From Endozoicomonas_A sp049275935 (lineage in GTDB: Bacteria > Pseudomonadota > Gammaproteobacteria > Pseudomonadales > Endozoicomonadaceae), in contig NZ_CP184830.1 in assembly GCF_049275935.1 (NCBI RefSeq), positions 6,200,001-6,264,000 on the forward strand: DNA of 64,000 nucleotides, in the 5' to 3' direction. The notes under the pieces were generated by a model. The model was given only the letters and a program-made list of their open reading frames with translations, searched no databases and was not told the origin of the DNA. Position numbers and translations under genes: made by a program. This document shows, one piece after another, positions 18,626 through 27,899 of this stretch; position 1 is the first letter of the stretch, and each line of letters opens with the position of its first letter.

Positions 18626-20491
18626 TCAGGACTCCTTGAATTCGTCAATCTTATGACCCGAGAGTGCTTTTCGTATACCCGAATTCATTCGACGGGCAGC
18701 AAACTCATCAGTGGCCTTACTGATACGTTCTATTTCAAGCTTGATGGCATCGGCATCCCCCAGACGCCTTACAGTTCCGAGTTGTTCCAGATCAGCCACC
18801 AGGCGGTTAAATTCATCTTCACTCAGCAGTTCACGCCCGTCGGCTTTAAGTGCCGTTGTCAGAGCTTCTGTCAAACGATCAGCCTCTACTTCCTGCTCCC
18901 TCAGTTTTCTGGCATCCCTGTCTTCAACAGCACTACTCACGGACTCTTTCAGCATACGGGCGATTTCATCATCGGTCAGACCAAATGAGGGCTTGACCTG
19001 TACACTGCTTTTAACACCCGTAGCCATTTCTTCCGCTGAAACATCCAGCAGGCCGTCCGCGTCAACCTGGAAAGTCACACGAATCTTGGCAGCACCGGCA
19101 GGCAGTGGTGGAATACCGCGCAACTCGAAGCGAGCCAGCGAACGATTATCACTCACCAGCTCCCGCTCACCTTGCAGAACCTGTATGGCCATTGCGGCCT
19201 GGCCTTCTTTATAGGTTGTAAACTCCTGGGCCCTACTGACCGGAATAGTGGTATTTCTGTGAATGACTTTTTCCATCAATCCGCCCATGGTCTCCAGACC
19301 GAGCGAAAGAGGAATAACATCCAGCAGCAACATTTCTTCAGCAGACTTGTTCCCTGCCAGAACATTGGCCTGTTGCGCAGCGCCCATTGCTACAACCCGA
19401 TCCGGATCAATAGACGTCAGGGGTTGCTTGCCGACAAATTCAGCCACAGACTCTCGAACAAAGGGTACACGGGTAGAACCACCCACCATAACCACTTCAC
19501 GAATGTCAGCCGCCTTAACGCCTGCATCACGCAGGGTTCGTTTGAATGCTCTGATGGTTCTGGAAACCAGTGGCTTAACCAGCCCATTAAACTGAACACG
19601 GCTCAGCTCACCCTGCCAGCCAGCAAAGGCGACGGGGACGCTATCCAGGTCAGTCAGGGCTTCTTTAGCCCTGCAGGCCTCTGTCATTACGGCCCTGAAA
19701 AGCCCGCTGTCAAGTTCCGCTTCAGAAACAGAAGCAGACTCCAGAATCCAATGGGCAACGGCTTTGTCAAAATCATCACCACCCAGGGCTGTATCTCCAC
19801 CCGTAGCCATGACTTCAAACACGCCTTTCTTCAACCTGAGCACAGAAATATCGAAGGTACCACCACCCAGGTCAAAGACAGCAATAACCCCTTCAGCCCC
19901 GTCATCCAGTCCGTAGGCAACAGCAGCTGCAGTGGGCTCATTCAAAAGACGGTATACATGTAAACCTGCCAGCCTGGCTGCATATTTAGTTGCCTGTCGT
20001 TGTGCATCATCAAAATAAGCAGGCACGGTAATGACCGCACCATCCAGCTCACCACCCAGGCTTTCCCTGGCACGCTCTGATAATGAACGAAGAATTTCAG
20101 CAGACACTTCAACCGGACTGACAGCACCCCGACGGGTTTCAATCAAAGGCATACTGCTTTCTGATTGTGTGAAGTGATAAGGCATCACCTCACCCAGTGT
20201 GCTGACATCTTCCAGACCGCGCCCCATCAGTCGCTTAACTGAGACAATGGTATTCAGGGAATCCTCTACGACGTAAGGTTTCGCAGCCAGCCCCACCTCG
20301 ATACCCTGGTCTGCGTATCGGACTATTGAGGGCAGAATATGATGGCCTTCGTGATCCGGTAATGTTTCCACAGAGCCGGATCGAATGGTCGCTACCAGGG
20401 AGTTGGTCGTTCCCAGATCGATGCCTACTGCACGTTTTTGCTGATGAGGTTCCGGAGCCTGCCCGGGTTCAGATATCTGAAGAAGTGCCAT
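18626..20491 (-). CDS. hscA: Hsp70-type Fe-S chaperone HscA
   Basis: An ATP-driven chaperone that binds the LPPVK loop of IscU and promotes cluster release. The Hsp70 ATPase signatures are clear: GIDLGTTNSLVA near residue 24, VFDLGGGTFDISVL, and VMVGGSTRVPFVRE. The substrate-binding half and a helical lid follow. The 621 residues match the family. It lies 9 bp after its co-chaperone hscB. Confidence 0.96.
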   Translation of the reverse strand: MALLQISEPGQAPEPHQQKRAVGIDLGTTNSLVATIRSGSVETLPDHEGHHILPSIVRYADQGIEVGLAAKPYVVEDSLNTIVSVKRLMGRGLEDVSTLGEVMPYHFTQSESSMPLIETRRGAVSPVEVSAEILRSLSERARESLGGELDGAVITVPAYFDDAQRQATKYAARLAGLHVYRLLNEPTAAAVAYGLDDGAEGVIAVFDLGGGTFDISVLRLKKGVFEVMATGGDTALGGDDFDKAVAHWILESASVSEAELDSGLFRAVMTEACRAKEALTDLDSVPVAFAGWQGELSRVQFNGLVKPLVSRTIRAFKRTLRDAGVKAADIREVVMVGGSTRVPFVRESVAEFVGKQPLTSIDPDRVVAMGAAQQANVLAGNKSAEEMLLLDVIPLSLGLETMGGLMEKVIHRNTTIPVSRAQEFTTYKEGQAAMAIQVLQGERELVSDNRSLARFELRGIPPLPAGAAKIRVTFQVDADGLLDVSAEEMATGVKSSVQVKPSFGLTDDEIARMLKESVSSAVEDRDARKLREQEVEADRLTEALTTALKADGRELLSEDEFNRLVADLEQLGTVRRLGDADAIKLEIERISKATDEFAARRMNSGIRKALSGHKIDEFKES

Positions 20492-20500
20492 ATTCGATTC

Positions 20501-21055
20501 TCAATCATCCAGGAGCTCGGCTTCCAGCTGTTCCAGTTCGATAGACAGCTTAACCATGAATTGCATTTTTTGAACGACAGCCGCAGCCTGCTCCAGAGAA
20601 GCCTCATCGCCCTTTTGCCAGAGAGAGGCAAATTCGTTTTGATAATCCGTTACAGATTGGTCCACCTGAGCCATCAGCCGATCCAGTTCAGACTCAGGAT
20701 CCTGATGTTCACGAATTTCGCTGACAGCTTCTCTCAGCTCCATCTGCTCCATCAGGAAGGCCGTGTCCATAATCGTATTATTTTCAAGATCAACAGAATG
20801 GCCAGCCAGATCCAGTAGGTAAAGTGAGCGATTGAGAGGCAACTTCAGTGTTTCGAGCCCTTCATTAACATAGGCCGCATACTGAACCGCCAACCTTTGC
20901 TGACGCTCATCTTCCCCGGCAAACCGGTCAGGATGAACCGACTTTTGCAATTCGCGATATCGCTCGGATAACAACGCCTGATCGACCTGAAATTCGACAG
21001 GCAACTGAAACAACTCGAAAAAATTCTTGGTTAAATCGACCACGATACCGAACAT
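20501..21055 (-). CDS. hscB: J-domain co-chaperone HscB
   Basis: Delivers IscU to HscA and stimulates its ATPase. The N-terminal J domain carries the HPD triplet in SVHPDRF, and the C-terminal three-helix part binds IscU. It has 184 residues from the ATG at 21055; a GTG four codons later (VDLTKNFFELF) is an equally plausible start by family comparison. Confidence 0.95.
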   Translation of the reverse strand: MFGIVVDLTKNFFELFQLPVEFQVDQALLSERYRELQKSVHPDRFAGEDERQQRLAVQYAAYVNEGLETLKLPLNRSLYLLDLAGHSVDLENNTIMDTAFLMEQMELREAVSEIREHQDPESELDRLMAQVDQSVTDYQNEFASLWQKGDEASLEQAAAVVQKMQFMVKLSIELEQLEAELLDD

Positions 21056-21250
21056 TCCAAATAGGTGAAGGCCGGAATTCCATCAACAAATAAAATACCA
21101 GAAATCCCGAAACTTATTCATTACGCAGCCTTTATTACAACTCTCTCTCAATGTCAAAAAGTCTTTCACCACTCACGTGATAAAAGACTTTTTAATGCAT
21201 TGTAAAAGGAACGAGGGTCAGGCTGCATGGGTATCACTGTACGTCAAAGT

Positions 21251-21574
21251 TCAAACGTTAAAGCTCTCACCACAACCACACTCGCTGGCTGCATTGGGGT
21301 TGTTGAATTGAAAACCCTCGTTCAAACCTTCCCTGACAAAATCAAGCTCAGTGCCATCAAGGTAGACCAGACTCTTCTGATCCGAGTATATGTAGACACC
21401 CTGACTTTTAAAAGACAGCTCGTCTTTGGCAGTTTCATCCACGAACTCCAGCACATAAGCCATGCCCGAACAGCCAGAAGTTCGCACCGCTACACGAATA
21501 CCGAGACCCCTGCCGCGCTTCTTCAGCTGATCCCTTACATGCCGGGCTGCGGCTTTCGTCATGGTGATCGCCAT
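21251..21574 (-). CDS. iscA: A-type Fe-S carrier IscA
   Basis: Carries clusters or iron to target proteins. The three conserved cysteines lie in RTSGCSGMAY and ECGCGESF. The start MAITMTKAAARH at 21574 has GGAG 7-8 bases upstream and the normal 107-residue length; the extra four codons upstream are not needed. Confidence 0.95.
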   Translation of the reverse strand: MAITMTKAAARHVRDQLKKRGRGLGIRVAVRTSGCSGMAYVLEFVDETAKDELSFKSQGVYIYSDQKSLVYLDGTELDFVREGLNEGFQFNNPNAASECGCGESFNV

Positions 21575-21628
21575 GAAATACTCCAACTCAATACATAAAT
21601 CCAGCAGGTCAATGGAATATCACCAACC

Positions 21629-22015
21629 TTATGACCCGCCGTGTTTGGTACGATAATCGTCGATTGCAGCCTTGATTGCATCTTCAGCCAACACTGAACA
21701 GTGGATCTTCACAGGGGGAAGCGCCAACTCTTCAGCAATATCTGTGTTTCTAATTTCTGCTGCCTGATCCAGCGTCTTGCCTTTCATCCACTCTGTTGCC
21801 AGAGAGCTGGAGGCAATAGCAGAACCACATCCATAGGTTTTGAAGCGAGCATCTTCAATCACACCCTCATCGCTAACCTGAATCTGAAGACGCATTACAT
21901 CACCACAGGCGGGCGCACCGACCATACCCGTACCTACCTTGTCAGATTTGTCGTCTAGTTTGCCGACATTACGGGGATTCTCGTAGTGATCGATTACTTT
22001 TTCACTGTATGCCAT
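21629..22015 (-). CDS. iscU: Fe-S scaffold protein IscU
   Basis: The scaffold on which [2Fe-2S] clusters are built. Ligand cysteines are in GAPACGDV, TYGCGSA and KIHCSVLAED, with the essential Asp of CGDV present. The HscA-recognition motif LPPVK is intact. It has 128 residues, and a strong GGGAGGAAA precedes the ATG. Confidence 0.97.
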   Translation of the reverse strand: MAYSEKVIDHYENPRNVGKLDDKSDKVGTGMVGAPACGDVMRLQIQVSDEGVIEDARFKTYGCGSAIASSSLATEWMKGKTLDQAAEIRNTDIAEELALPPVKIHCSVLAEDAIKAAIDDYRTKHGGS

Positions 22016-22042
22016 GATATTTTCCTCCCACCCGGTTCGATA

Positions 22043-23257
22043 TTAGTGTGCTACCCACTGAACAGTGCTCAGATCTACGCCATCCTTGTACATATCCCAA
22101 AGAGGTGAAAGTTCACGCAGTTTTCCTACGGCCTCTCTGACCTGGGCAACGGCATGATCTACCTCTTCAGCGGTTGTGAAACGACCAAAGCTGAAACGCA
22201 GGGAACTGTGTGCCAGCTCATCGCTGACGCCCAGCGCACGCAGCACATAAGACGGTTCCAGACTGGCTGAAGTACAGGCCGACCCGGAAGAGACAGCAAT
22301 ATCTTTCAGAGACATAATCAGGGACTCACCTTCTACGAAGGCAAAGCTGATATTGAGATTACCGGCAACACGGTGTTCAAGACTGCCATTGACATGGACT
22401 TCTTCCATATCTGCAATACTGTTCATAAAGCGCTGACGCAGCTTCAGGCTGTGCTCGTTATCAACAGCCATCTCTTCTTTGGCGATACGACAAGCTTCAC
22501 CCATGCCGACGAGCTGGTGTGTAGCAAGAGTACCTGAACGCATTCCACGCTCATGACCGCCACCATGAATTTGAGCCTCGATACGAACGCGCGGCTTACG
22601 ACGCACGTACAGCACGCCCACACCTTTAGGGCCATACATTTTGTGAGCCGATAAAGACATCAGATCCACTTTGAGACTGGCCAGGTCAATAGGCAGCTTA
22701 CCCGCACTCTGCGAAGCATCAACGTGGAACAAAACCTTGTTGGCTCGGGTAATTTCGCCAATGGCTGCGATATCTGTGACCACACCAATTTCATTATTGA
22801 CGTGCATGAGACTGACCAGAACAGTGTCTTCACGCAATGCACTGCTTACCTGCTCGGGTGTAATCATCCCCTGAGAATCTGGCTCGAGGTAAGTCACCTC
22901 ATAGCCTTCACGCTCTAACTGACGACAGGCATCCAGAACCGCCTTGTGTTCAATCCTGGAAGTAATGACGTGCTTACCCTTCTTGCTGTAAAAGTGCGCT
23001 ACGCCTTTAATGGCGAGATTGTCAGACTCTGTGGCACCTGAAGTCCAGACAATTTCACGGGGGTCAGCATTCAACAGATCCGCAACCTGTCTACGAGCAT
23101 TTTCAACGGCTTCTTCTGCCTTCCAGCCAAATACATGTGAACGGGATGCAGGATTACCGAAATTGCCTTCAGACAACAGGCATTGACTCATCTTCTCAGC
23201 AACACGCGGATCACAGGGTGTTGTTGCTGAATAATCCAGGTATATAGGTAGTTTCAT
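22043..23257 (-). CDS. iscS: Cysteine desulfurase IscS
   Basis: A PLP enzyme that takes sulfur from cysteine for Fe-S clusters and tRNA thiolation. The PLP lysine is in SAHKMYGPKG and the catalytic cysteine loop is SSGSACTSAS. From the ATG at 23257 (MKLPIYLDYSATTP, with GGAGA upstream) the length is 404, the same as E. coli. The frame extends 15 codons further but without support. Confidence 0.97.
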   Translation of the reverse strand: MKLPIYLDYSATTPCDPRVAEKMSQCLLSEGNFGNPASRSHVFGWKAEEAVENARRQVADLLNADPREIVWTSGATESDNLAIKGVAHFYSKKGKHVITSRIEHKAVLDACRQLEREGYEVTYLEPDSQGMITPEQVSSALREDTVLVSLMHVNNEIGVVTDIAAIGEITRANKVLFHVDASQSAGKLPIDLASLKVDLMSLSAHKMYGPKGVGVLYVRRKPRVRIEAQIHGGGHERGMRSGTLATHQLVGMGEACRIAKEEMAVDNEHSLKLRQRFMNSIADMEEVHVNGSLEHRVAGNLNISFAFVEGESLIMSLKDIAVSSGSACTSASLEPSYVLRALGVSDELAHSSLRFSFGRFTTAEEVDHAVAQVREAVGKLRELSPLWDMYKDGVDLSTVQWVAH

Positions 23258-23341
23258 CCCGTACATCTCCAGGCGCTCGGACATTGGTGTTGTTCGAGTC
23301 ACTCAAGGCTGTTTGTCCCTGCGATCAACTGCCCTCCCTCA

Positions 23342-23818
23342 TCAAAGAAGGCTATTGATCGCGCTCTTGTTTTTCAGTCCCTGCTGCTCATCCTGACGGA
23401 TCGCAACACTCTGAACTTCACGTCTGGCTACGAGTTCAGCAAGACTGATACCACTGAGGAATTCGTGGATCTGCTGGCTAAGATCATGCCAGAGGTCATG
23501 GGTAAGGCATTTAGCCCCTTTCTGGCAGGAACCACTGCCATGACATCGTGTGGCATCAACCGACTCATTAACCGCATCAATCACTTCTGCCACATAGATT
23601 TCATCAATATCACGACTCAGGCGGTAACCACCTCCGGGCCCCCGAACACTGAATACCAGGTCTCCCTTACGGAGACGAGAAAACAGCTGCTCCAGGTAGG
23701 ATAGAGAGATACCCTGACGATCGGAAATATCAGCCAGTGCTACAGGCCCTTCTCCAGCATGAAGAGCCAGATCCAACATAGCGGTCACGGCATAACGCCC
23801 TTTCGTTGTTAATCGCAT
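23342..23818 (-). CDS. iscR: Fe-S cluster regulator IscR
   Basis: An Rrf2-family repressor that senses Fe-S status and controls the isc operon. The winged helix covers the first 80 residues (MRLTTKGRYAVTAMLDLAL). The cluster ligands are the three cysteines in CHGSGSCQKGAKC. The 158 residues are normal. It is the first gene of the isc operon, downstream of a promoter with a recognisable type 1 IscR site. Confidence 0.96.
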   Translation of the reverse strand: MRLTTKGRYAVTAMLDLALHAGEGPVALADISDRQGISLSYLEQLFSRLRKGDLVFSVRGPGGGYRLSRDIDEIYVAEVIDAVNESVDATRCHGSGSCQKGAKCLTHDLWHDLSQQIHEFLSGISLAELVARREVQSVAIRQDEQQGLKNKSAINSLL

Positions 23819-23955
23819 GCTGGCAATATCTCCGAACTAGCCGACCAGAGCCGGTGTTATCAAAAGAATCCAATCTACTGTTTTTGCTGCTTGTCCAGAC
23901 AGCAGCTCTATCCTGCATACGCAATAAAACCATCACAGGATCAGTATTCGTGCGA

Positions 23956-23988
23956 ATTATGAAATACCCTAGTAATTTAGTCAAGTAT
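23956..23988 (-). promoter_or_regulatory. isc operon promoter with an overlapping type 1 IscR site
   Basis: On the minus strand a TTGACT -35 box (23979-23984) and a CATAAT -10 box (23956-23961) are separated by exactly 17 bp. The -35 lies inside a 25-bp site (23964-23988) that opens ATACTTGACTA and closes GGGTAT, fitting the E. coli type 1 IscR consensus (ATA..yyGACT....AGTC...TAT) except in the second AGTC half. Holo-IscR bound here would block its own promoter, as in E. coli. Confidence 0.82.
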
Positions 23989-24220
23989 TATAAATAATAG
24001 TCCGAGAGCCCTGCTTTGGCCTTAAGCCAGCCATTGCGAGGAGAGGGGTTCAGAGAGGGATCAGGCGAAGTCGAGATCAAGCCAACCGAAAAAGATCATC
24101 TGAATTAAGGACCTGTTGCTCAACCATCTGGAAACGTTACTAACGAAAGCACCATTAAAAAACTCAGCGACCTGCAAGCCGACGCTATTGTATACAAGCA
24201 GCACCCCGCATCCAAGCAAA
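23989..24220. other. Intergenic between cysE and iscR promoter
   Basis: No gene is seen. cysE ends toward this region from the right and the isc promoter fires away to the left. No clear terminator for cysE was found. Confidence 0.4.
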
Positions 24221-25027
24221 TTATGGATGCGTAAGCACTTCACCCTCCGTGCCTGATTTTACGCTGGCAAAATCTTCTTTTCTTAATTCAGGCAGCTGCT
24301 TGTCACCACAATCAAGCCCACGCTCCCTGAGCGTCATACAGAGCTCTTCTATACGACTATCCACTGCCTGCATATGATCCAGCATCGCAGATATAGCGTT
24401 TGCGGTAGGATCCGGCATATCTTCTGTCACTGCATAGGCATCAAAACCTATCTTTTCCGCCATTTTCTGGCGCCGAGAATCCACTTCTTCACGCTTTTTG
24501 ACGATACGCCCCGGTATGCCAACCACCGTAGCACCTTCAGGCACTTCACGAACCACCACCGAGTTGGAACCAATTTTGGCATTTGCGCCAACAATAAAGG
24601 GACCCAACACCTTGGCACCTGCACCAACCACAACTCCCTCCATAAGTGTCGGATGACGCTTACCCTGATTCGAAGGGTGATTTTTACCTCTATTCGGCGA
24701 AGTTCCTCCCAGCGTCACACCGTGATAGAGAGTCACATCGTCGTGAATGATGGCCGTTTCGCCGATCACCACACCCATTCCATGATCTATAAAAAAACGT
24801 CGACCAATGCTGGCACCAGGATGTATTTCTATACCAGTTAACCAGCGACTGAATGTAGACAGCGATCGGCCCAACCAGCAGAAACCGGACTTCCAGATTT
24901 TATGCGCTGCACGATGCAACAACAAAGCATGAAGCCCCGGATAGTTGGTAAGAACTTCAAAGGTGCTCCGGGCAGCCGGATCACGCATCATGACCGTTCT
25001 TATGTCTTCTTTTAAACGTTCAAACAT
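24221..25027 (-). CDS. cysE: Serine O-acetyltransferase
   Basis: First step of cysteine synthesis: serine plus acetyl-CoA to O-acetylserine. The left-handed beta-helix hexapeptide repeats are clear (IEIHPGASIGRRFFIDHG, VVIGETAIIHDDVTLYHGVTLGG), with the catalytic Asp-His pair in DHGMGVVIGE. After GGTS there are about eight extra residues that look like a small duplication (RGKNHPSNQ before GKRHPTL) in the loop near the active site. It has 268 residues. It sits next to iscR as in Pseudomonas, which fits cysteine being the sulfur source for IscS. Confidence 0.95.
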   Translation of the reverse strand: MFERLKEDIRTVMMRDPAARSTFEVLTNYPGLHALLLHRAAHKIWKSGFCWLGRSLSTFSRWLTGIEIHPGASIGRRFFIDHGMGVVIGETAIIHDDVTLYHGVTLGGTSPNRGKNHPSNQGKRHPTLMEGVVVGAGAKVLGPFIVGANAKIGSNSVVVREVPEGATVVGIPGRIVKKREEVDSRRQKMAEKIGFDAYAVTEDMPDPTANAISAMLDHMQAVDSRIEELCMTLRERGLDCGDKQLPELRKEDFASVKSGTEGEVLTHP

Positions 25028-25082
25028 GGGTCAATTCGTCACTTGTTTTCTGGGTGCTGTTATTATTATTGAATGTACATTT

Positions 25083-25883
25083 TTACTTCTTTTGAGTCTC
25101 CTCAGCCTCTTCAGTTCTGCCGGAACAACCTGCAAACTTCCCGGTCTCTGACAAAATGCCTCTAAGGATACTCAGCTCGACGCGATCTGGACGAATGCGA
25201 CCGTACATTCGCCTGAGCTTGGCCATAATCTTCTCATGACTACTGTGCTCAAGAAAGCCGATTTGAATCAGCGTCTTATATAAATGCTCATAAAAACGCT
25301 CTACATCATCCTGGGATGCCAGCTCATGGGTTCGCGGTGAAGGTAGCGGAACTTCACCCCGAGTTATAGCCAGCCATGCCATTCTCAACTCATAGGTCAT
25401 AACCTGGACAGCAGCTCCGAGGTTCAGCGAGCTGAAATCCGGATTGGTCGGAACATGCACCTGAAGATGACACATCTGTAATTCTTCATTAGTCATTCCG
25501 CGATCCTCCCTGCCAAAAACCATAGCAATATTTCCTGAACTCGCTTCAGAAAGAATCTGGTTAGCGCAGGCGCGTGGATCAACGAGAGGGAGTGACACCC
25601 CTCTGACTCTGGCACTGGTACCGACCACAAAGTGACAGTCAGCTACTGCCTCTTCCAAAGTACTCACCACGCTGGCATGAGCCAGCAGATCATCCGCTCC
25701 GGAAGCCAGCGCACTAGCCTTGTCTGAAGGAAACTCCTGCGGCTCCACCAACACCAGCTTACTAAGCCCCATGGTCTTCATAGCCCTTGCTGCCGCCCCG
25801 ATATTACCGGGATGAGTGGTATTAATCAGAACAATGGAAATATTGTCGAGCACCAAAGGCTCAATTGCGACTGCGTCACTCAC
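25083..25883 (-). CDS. trmJ: tRNA (cytidine/uridine-32-2'-O)-methyltransferase TrmJ
   Basis: A SPOUT methyltransferase for ribose 32 of several tRNAs. Motifs: NTTHPGNIGAAARAMKTMG at the N-terminus, VFGREDRGMTNEEL (SAM-binding knot) and SLNLGAAVQVMTYELR. The frame is open to a TTG at 25913; the GTG at 25883 gives a more usual N-terminus, but neither has a good ribosome site, so the start is uncertain. It lies between cysE and suhB as in Pseudomonas. Confidence 0.93.
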   Translation of the reverse strand: MSDAVAIEPLVLDNISIVLINTTHPGNIGAAARAMKTMGLSKLVLVEPQEFPSDKASALASGADDLLAHASVVSTLEEAVADCHFVVGTSARVRGVSLPLVDPRACANQILSEASSGNIAMVFGREDRGMTNEELQMCHLQVHVPTNPDFSSLNLGAAVQVMTYELRMAWLAITRGEVPLPSPRTHELASQDDVERFYEHLYKTLIQIGFLEHSSHEKIMAKLRRMYGRIRPDRVELSILRGILSETGKFAGCSGRTEEAEETQKK

Positions 25884-26294
25884 TGGGGGATATCTCGTTT
25901 GCACCAAAAACAAGGAGCCAGAAGCTCATTAAATGCCATAAAACCCATCCAAAATCTGTAACGGATGATTTTTATGATATATACGATCAAGCCGACGAGT
26001 TTAACCCAAACAATGACTGACAGCCACGTAAGGGAAGCTTCGATTGGCCTTAAAACCGATATAGTTAACAACCAATACCTCCATCCTGATCATCAGCGTT
26101 AAATCAGAGACTACACACAAGCACAATGAAAGGTTTCCAGCCTTAAATAACACTGTTATACTCCACCGCTTGTTTTCCCAGTCACTGGCCCAATACCCGG
26201 AACTTTATTTTCCGTGTAGGAAACCAGTCTGTACCAGGCTGCCGACCCCCTCGGTCAGCATTTCGATCTTTCACAGTCAGACGTAGTCCAGCCT
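25884..26294. other. Divergent region between trmJ and suhB
   Basis: No gene is seen. It should contain both promoters; a TATACT-like -10 near 26158 could serve suhB. The leader of suhB is long (over 100 bases), which leaves room for post-transcriptional control, but I see no defined element. Confidence 0.35.
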
Positions 26295-27104
26295 ATGCAA
26301 CCCATGGTGAATATGGCCTTGCGAGCAGCTCGCTCGGCCGCCGAAATCATCCTTCACGCCCATCAAGACCTCGAGAGTCTCAAGGTGCAGGCAAAAGACC
26401 GGAACGACTTTGTCACTGAAGTCGACAGAGCTTCCGAGAAAACCATTATCGGCGCATTAAAGAAGGCGTACCCCGACCACGGATTCTTTGGTGAAGAGTC
26501 CGGTACTATTGAAGGAAAAGGTGAAGGTAAGGACTACCTCTGGATCATTGACCCACTGGATGGCACCACCAACTTCATCCGTGGCATCCCCACTTTTGCT
26601 ATTTCCATCGCCTGTCAATATCGCGGCCGCATTGAACACGCTGTTGTGCTTGACCCCATTCGTGACGAAGCATTTTGCGCGAGTCGTGGACAAGGCGCCA
26701 CAATGAACAGCAAACGCATTCGCGTAAGCAGTCGCAAAAGCCTTGAAGGTGCATTAATCGGGACAGGCATCCCTTTCTCCGGCAACAACCTGAACTATCT
26801 GGATGGCTACCTGAACATGATGCGCACCTTACTGGGCGATACCGCCGGCATTCGTCGCGCAGGGGCTGCTGCACTGGATCTGGCCTACGTTGCCTGCGGC
26901 CGTCTGGACGCATTCTGGGAATTCGGTCTGCAGAAATATGACATGGCAGCTGGCATACTATTAATCCAGGAAGCCGGTGGTCTGTGCAGCGATTTCAATG
27001 GCAGACACGACTTCCTGGACAAGGGACAGGTCGTTGCCGCCAACCCCAAATGCTTCAAGGAAGTACTGCAACGTATTCGCCCATTTGCCCACGAAAACAT
27101 GTGA
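26295..27104 (+). CDS. suhB: Inositol-1-monophosphatase family protein SuhB
   Basis: A magnesium-dependent phosphatase that also acts in rRNA antitermination complexes in enterobacteria. Metal-site motifs are GEESG, IDPLDGTTNFIRGIP and the C-terminal KYDMAAGILLIQEAGG. It has 269 residues, with the start MQPMVNMALRAARSA typical of the family. It is one of the few plus-strand core genes here. Confidence 0.95.
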   Translation: MQPMVNMALRAARSAAEIILHAHQDLESLKVQAKDRNDFVTEVDRASEKTIIGALKKAYPDHGFFGEESGTIEGKGEGKDYLWIIDPLDGTTNFIRGIPTFAISIACQYRGRIEHAVVLDPIRDEAFCASRGQGATMNSKRIRVSSRKSLEGALIGTGIPFSGNNLNYLDGYLNMMRTLLGDTAGIRRAGAAALDLAYVACGRLDAFWEFGLQKYDMAAGILLIQEAGGLCSDFNGRHDFLDKGQVVAANPKCFKEVLQRIRPFAHENM

Positions 27105-27117
27105 CGCTAACCTCCTA

Positions 27118-27150
27118 GAGCCTTACCCTTCCGGGCTAAGGCTCGCTTTT
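27118..27150 (+). terminator. Rho-independent terminator after suhB
   Basis: A GAGCCTTA/TAAGGCTC stem with an 11-base loop that itself contains a CCC/GGG pairing, followed by GCTTTTC. It starts 14 bp after the suhB stop. Confidence 0.75.
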
Positions 27151-27159
27151 CAGGCAAAG

Positions 27160-27699
27160 TCATTTCACCAGTTTCGCCACGTCTCGAAAAACATCACTCC
27201 CGGCGGTTTTCATCAGTTCAAACAGTGCCATTTCAACATTGGTCATCTCAACACCCTTGCGTGCCAATTTATCTAACGCCAGTCGCTTGCTGTGCTTAGA
27301 TCTGGATGAAGTCGCATCAGCCACTATTTCGACTTCGTAGCCTGAAGCCATTAAATCCAGAGCCGTCTGATAGACACAAATATGAGTCTCAATACCTGCC
27401 AGTAAAATGCATGTTTTTCCAGTTGCCATCAATGAATCCATAAACTTTTGCTGCCCACAACCACTGAATGTTGTCTTGGCTATGGGGGCCACACCCTCCA
27501 ACTCATCTGCAATTTCTGGAGTCGTTCGTCCCAATTTTTCGGGCAACTGCTCCAGCCATAAAACAGGCAAATTCAGCATTCGAACCCCTTTGATCATTTT
27601 CACCAGAGCGTCATGCATTTTCTCCTGCTTATACATCAATGTGGCAAGCTTACCCTGAACATCAACAACAACCAGAGCAGTATTATTCTGACTCAGCAT
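27160..27699 (-). CDS. Isochorismatase-like cysteine hydrolase
   Basis: A 179-residue member of the isochorismatase / nicotinamidase superfamily, closest in feel to the YcaC-type hydrolases. The catalytic triad can be placed as Asp in VVVDVQGKL, Lys in IAKTTFSG and Cys in GIETHICVYQTALDL. The substrate is not known. It is a single gene between suhB and secF, facing the suhB terminator, not part of the usual Pseudomonas order in an obvious way. Confidence 0.85.
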   Translation of the reverse strand: MLSQNNTALVVVDVQGKLATLMYKQEKMHDALVKMIKGVRMLNLPVLWLEQLPEKLGRTTPEIADELEGVAPIAKTTFSGCGQQKFMDSLMATGKTCILLAGIETHICVYQTALDLMASGYEVEIVADATSSRSKHSKRLALDKLARKGVEMTNVEMALFELMKTAGSDVFRDVAKLVK

Positions 27700-27817
27700 A
27701 CTGACACCTCAACGCGGTAGTACAAACAGTTTAATAATATTTGGGACCTGAACCAAAGCCATTGCACAGATTGCTTTTTATGCAGCGTGACAAGATTTAA
27801 AATATTGAGTCAGAGCG

Positions 27818-27848
27818 CAAAAAAAAACCGGCCTTTATACGGCCGGTT
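27818..27848 (-). terminator. Rho-independent terminator after secF
   Basis: On the minus strand AACCGGCC and GGCCGGTT pair across a 7-base loop and run into about nine T. It ends the yajC-secD-secF transcript 50-70 bp after the secF stop. A second perfect hairpin (ACAGGTGTC/GACACCTGT, 27862-27887) stands between it and the gene. Confidence 0.87.
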
Positions 27849-27899
27849 CTTCATCAGACTGACAGGTGTCTCAATAAAGACACCTGTTGACGACAACCA

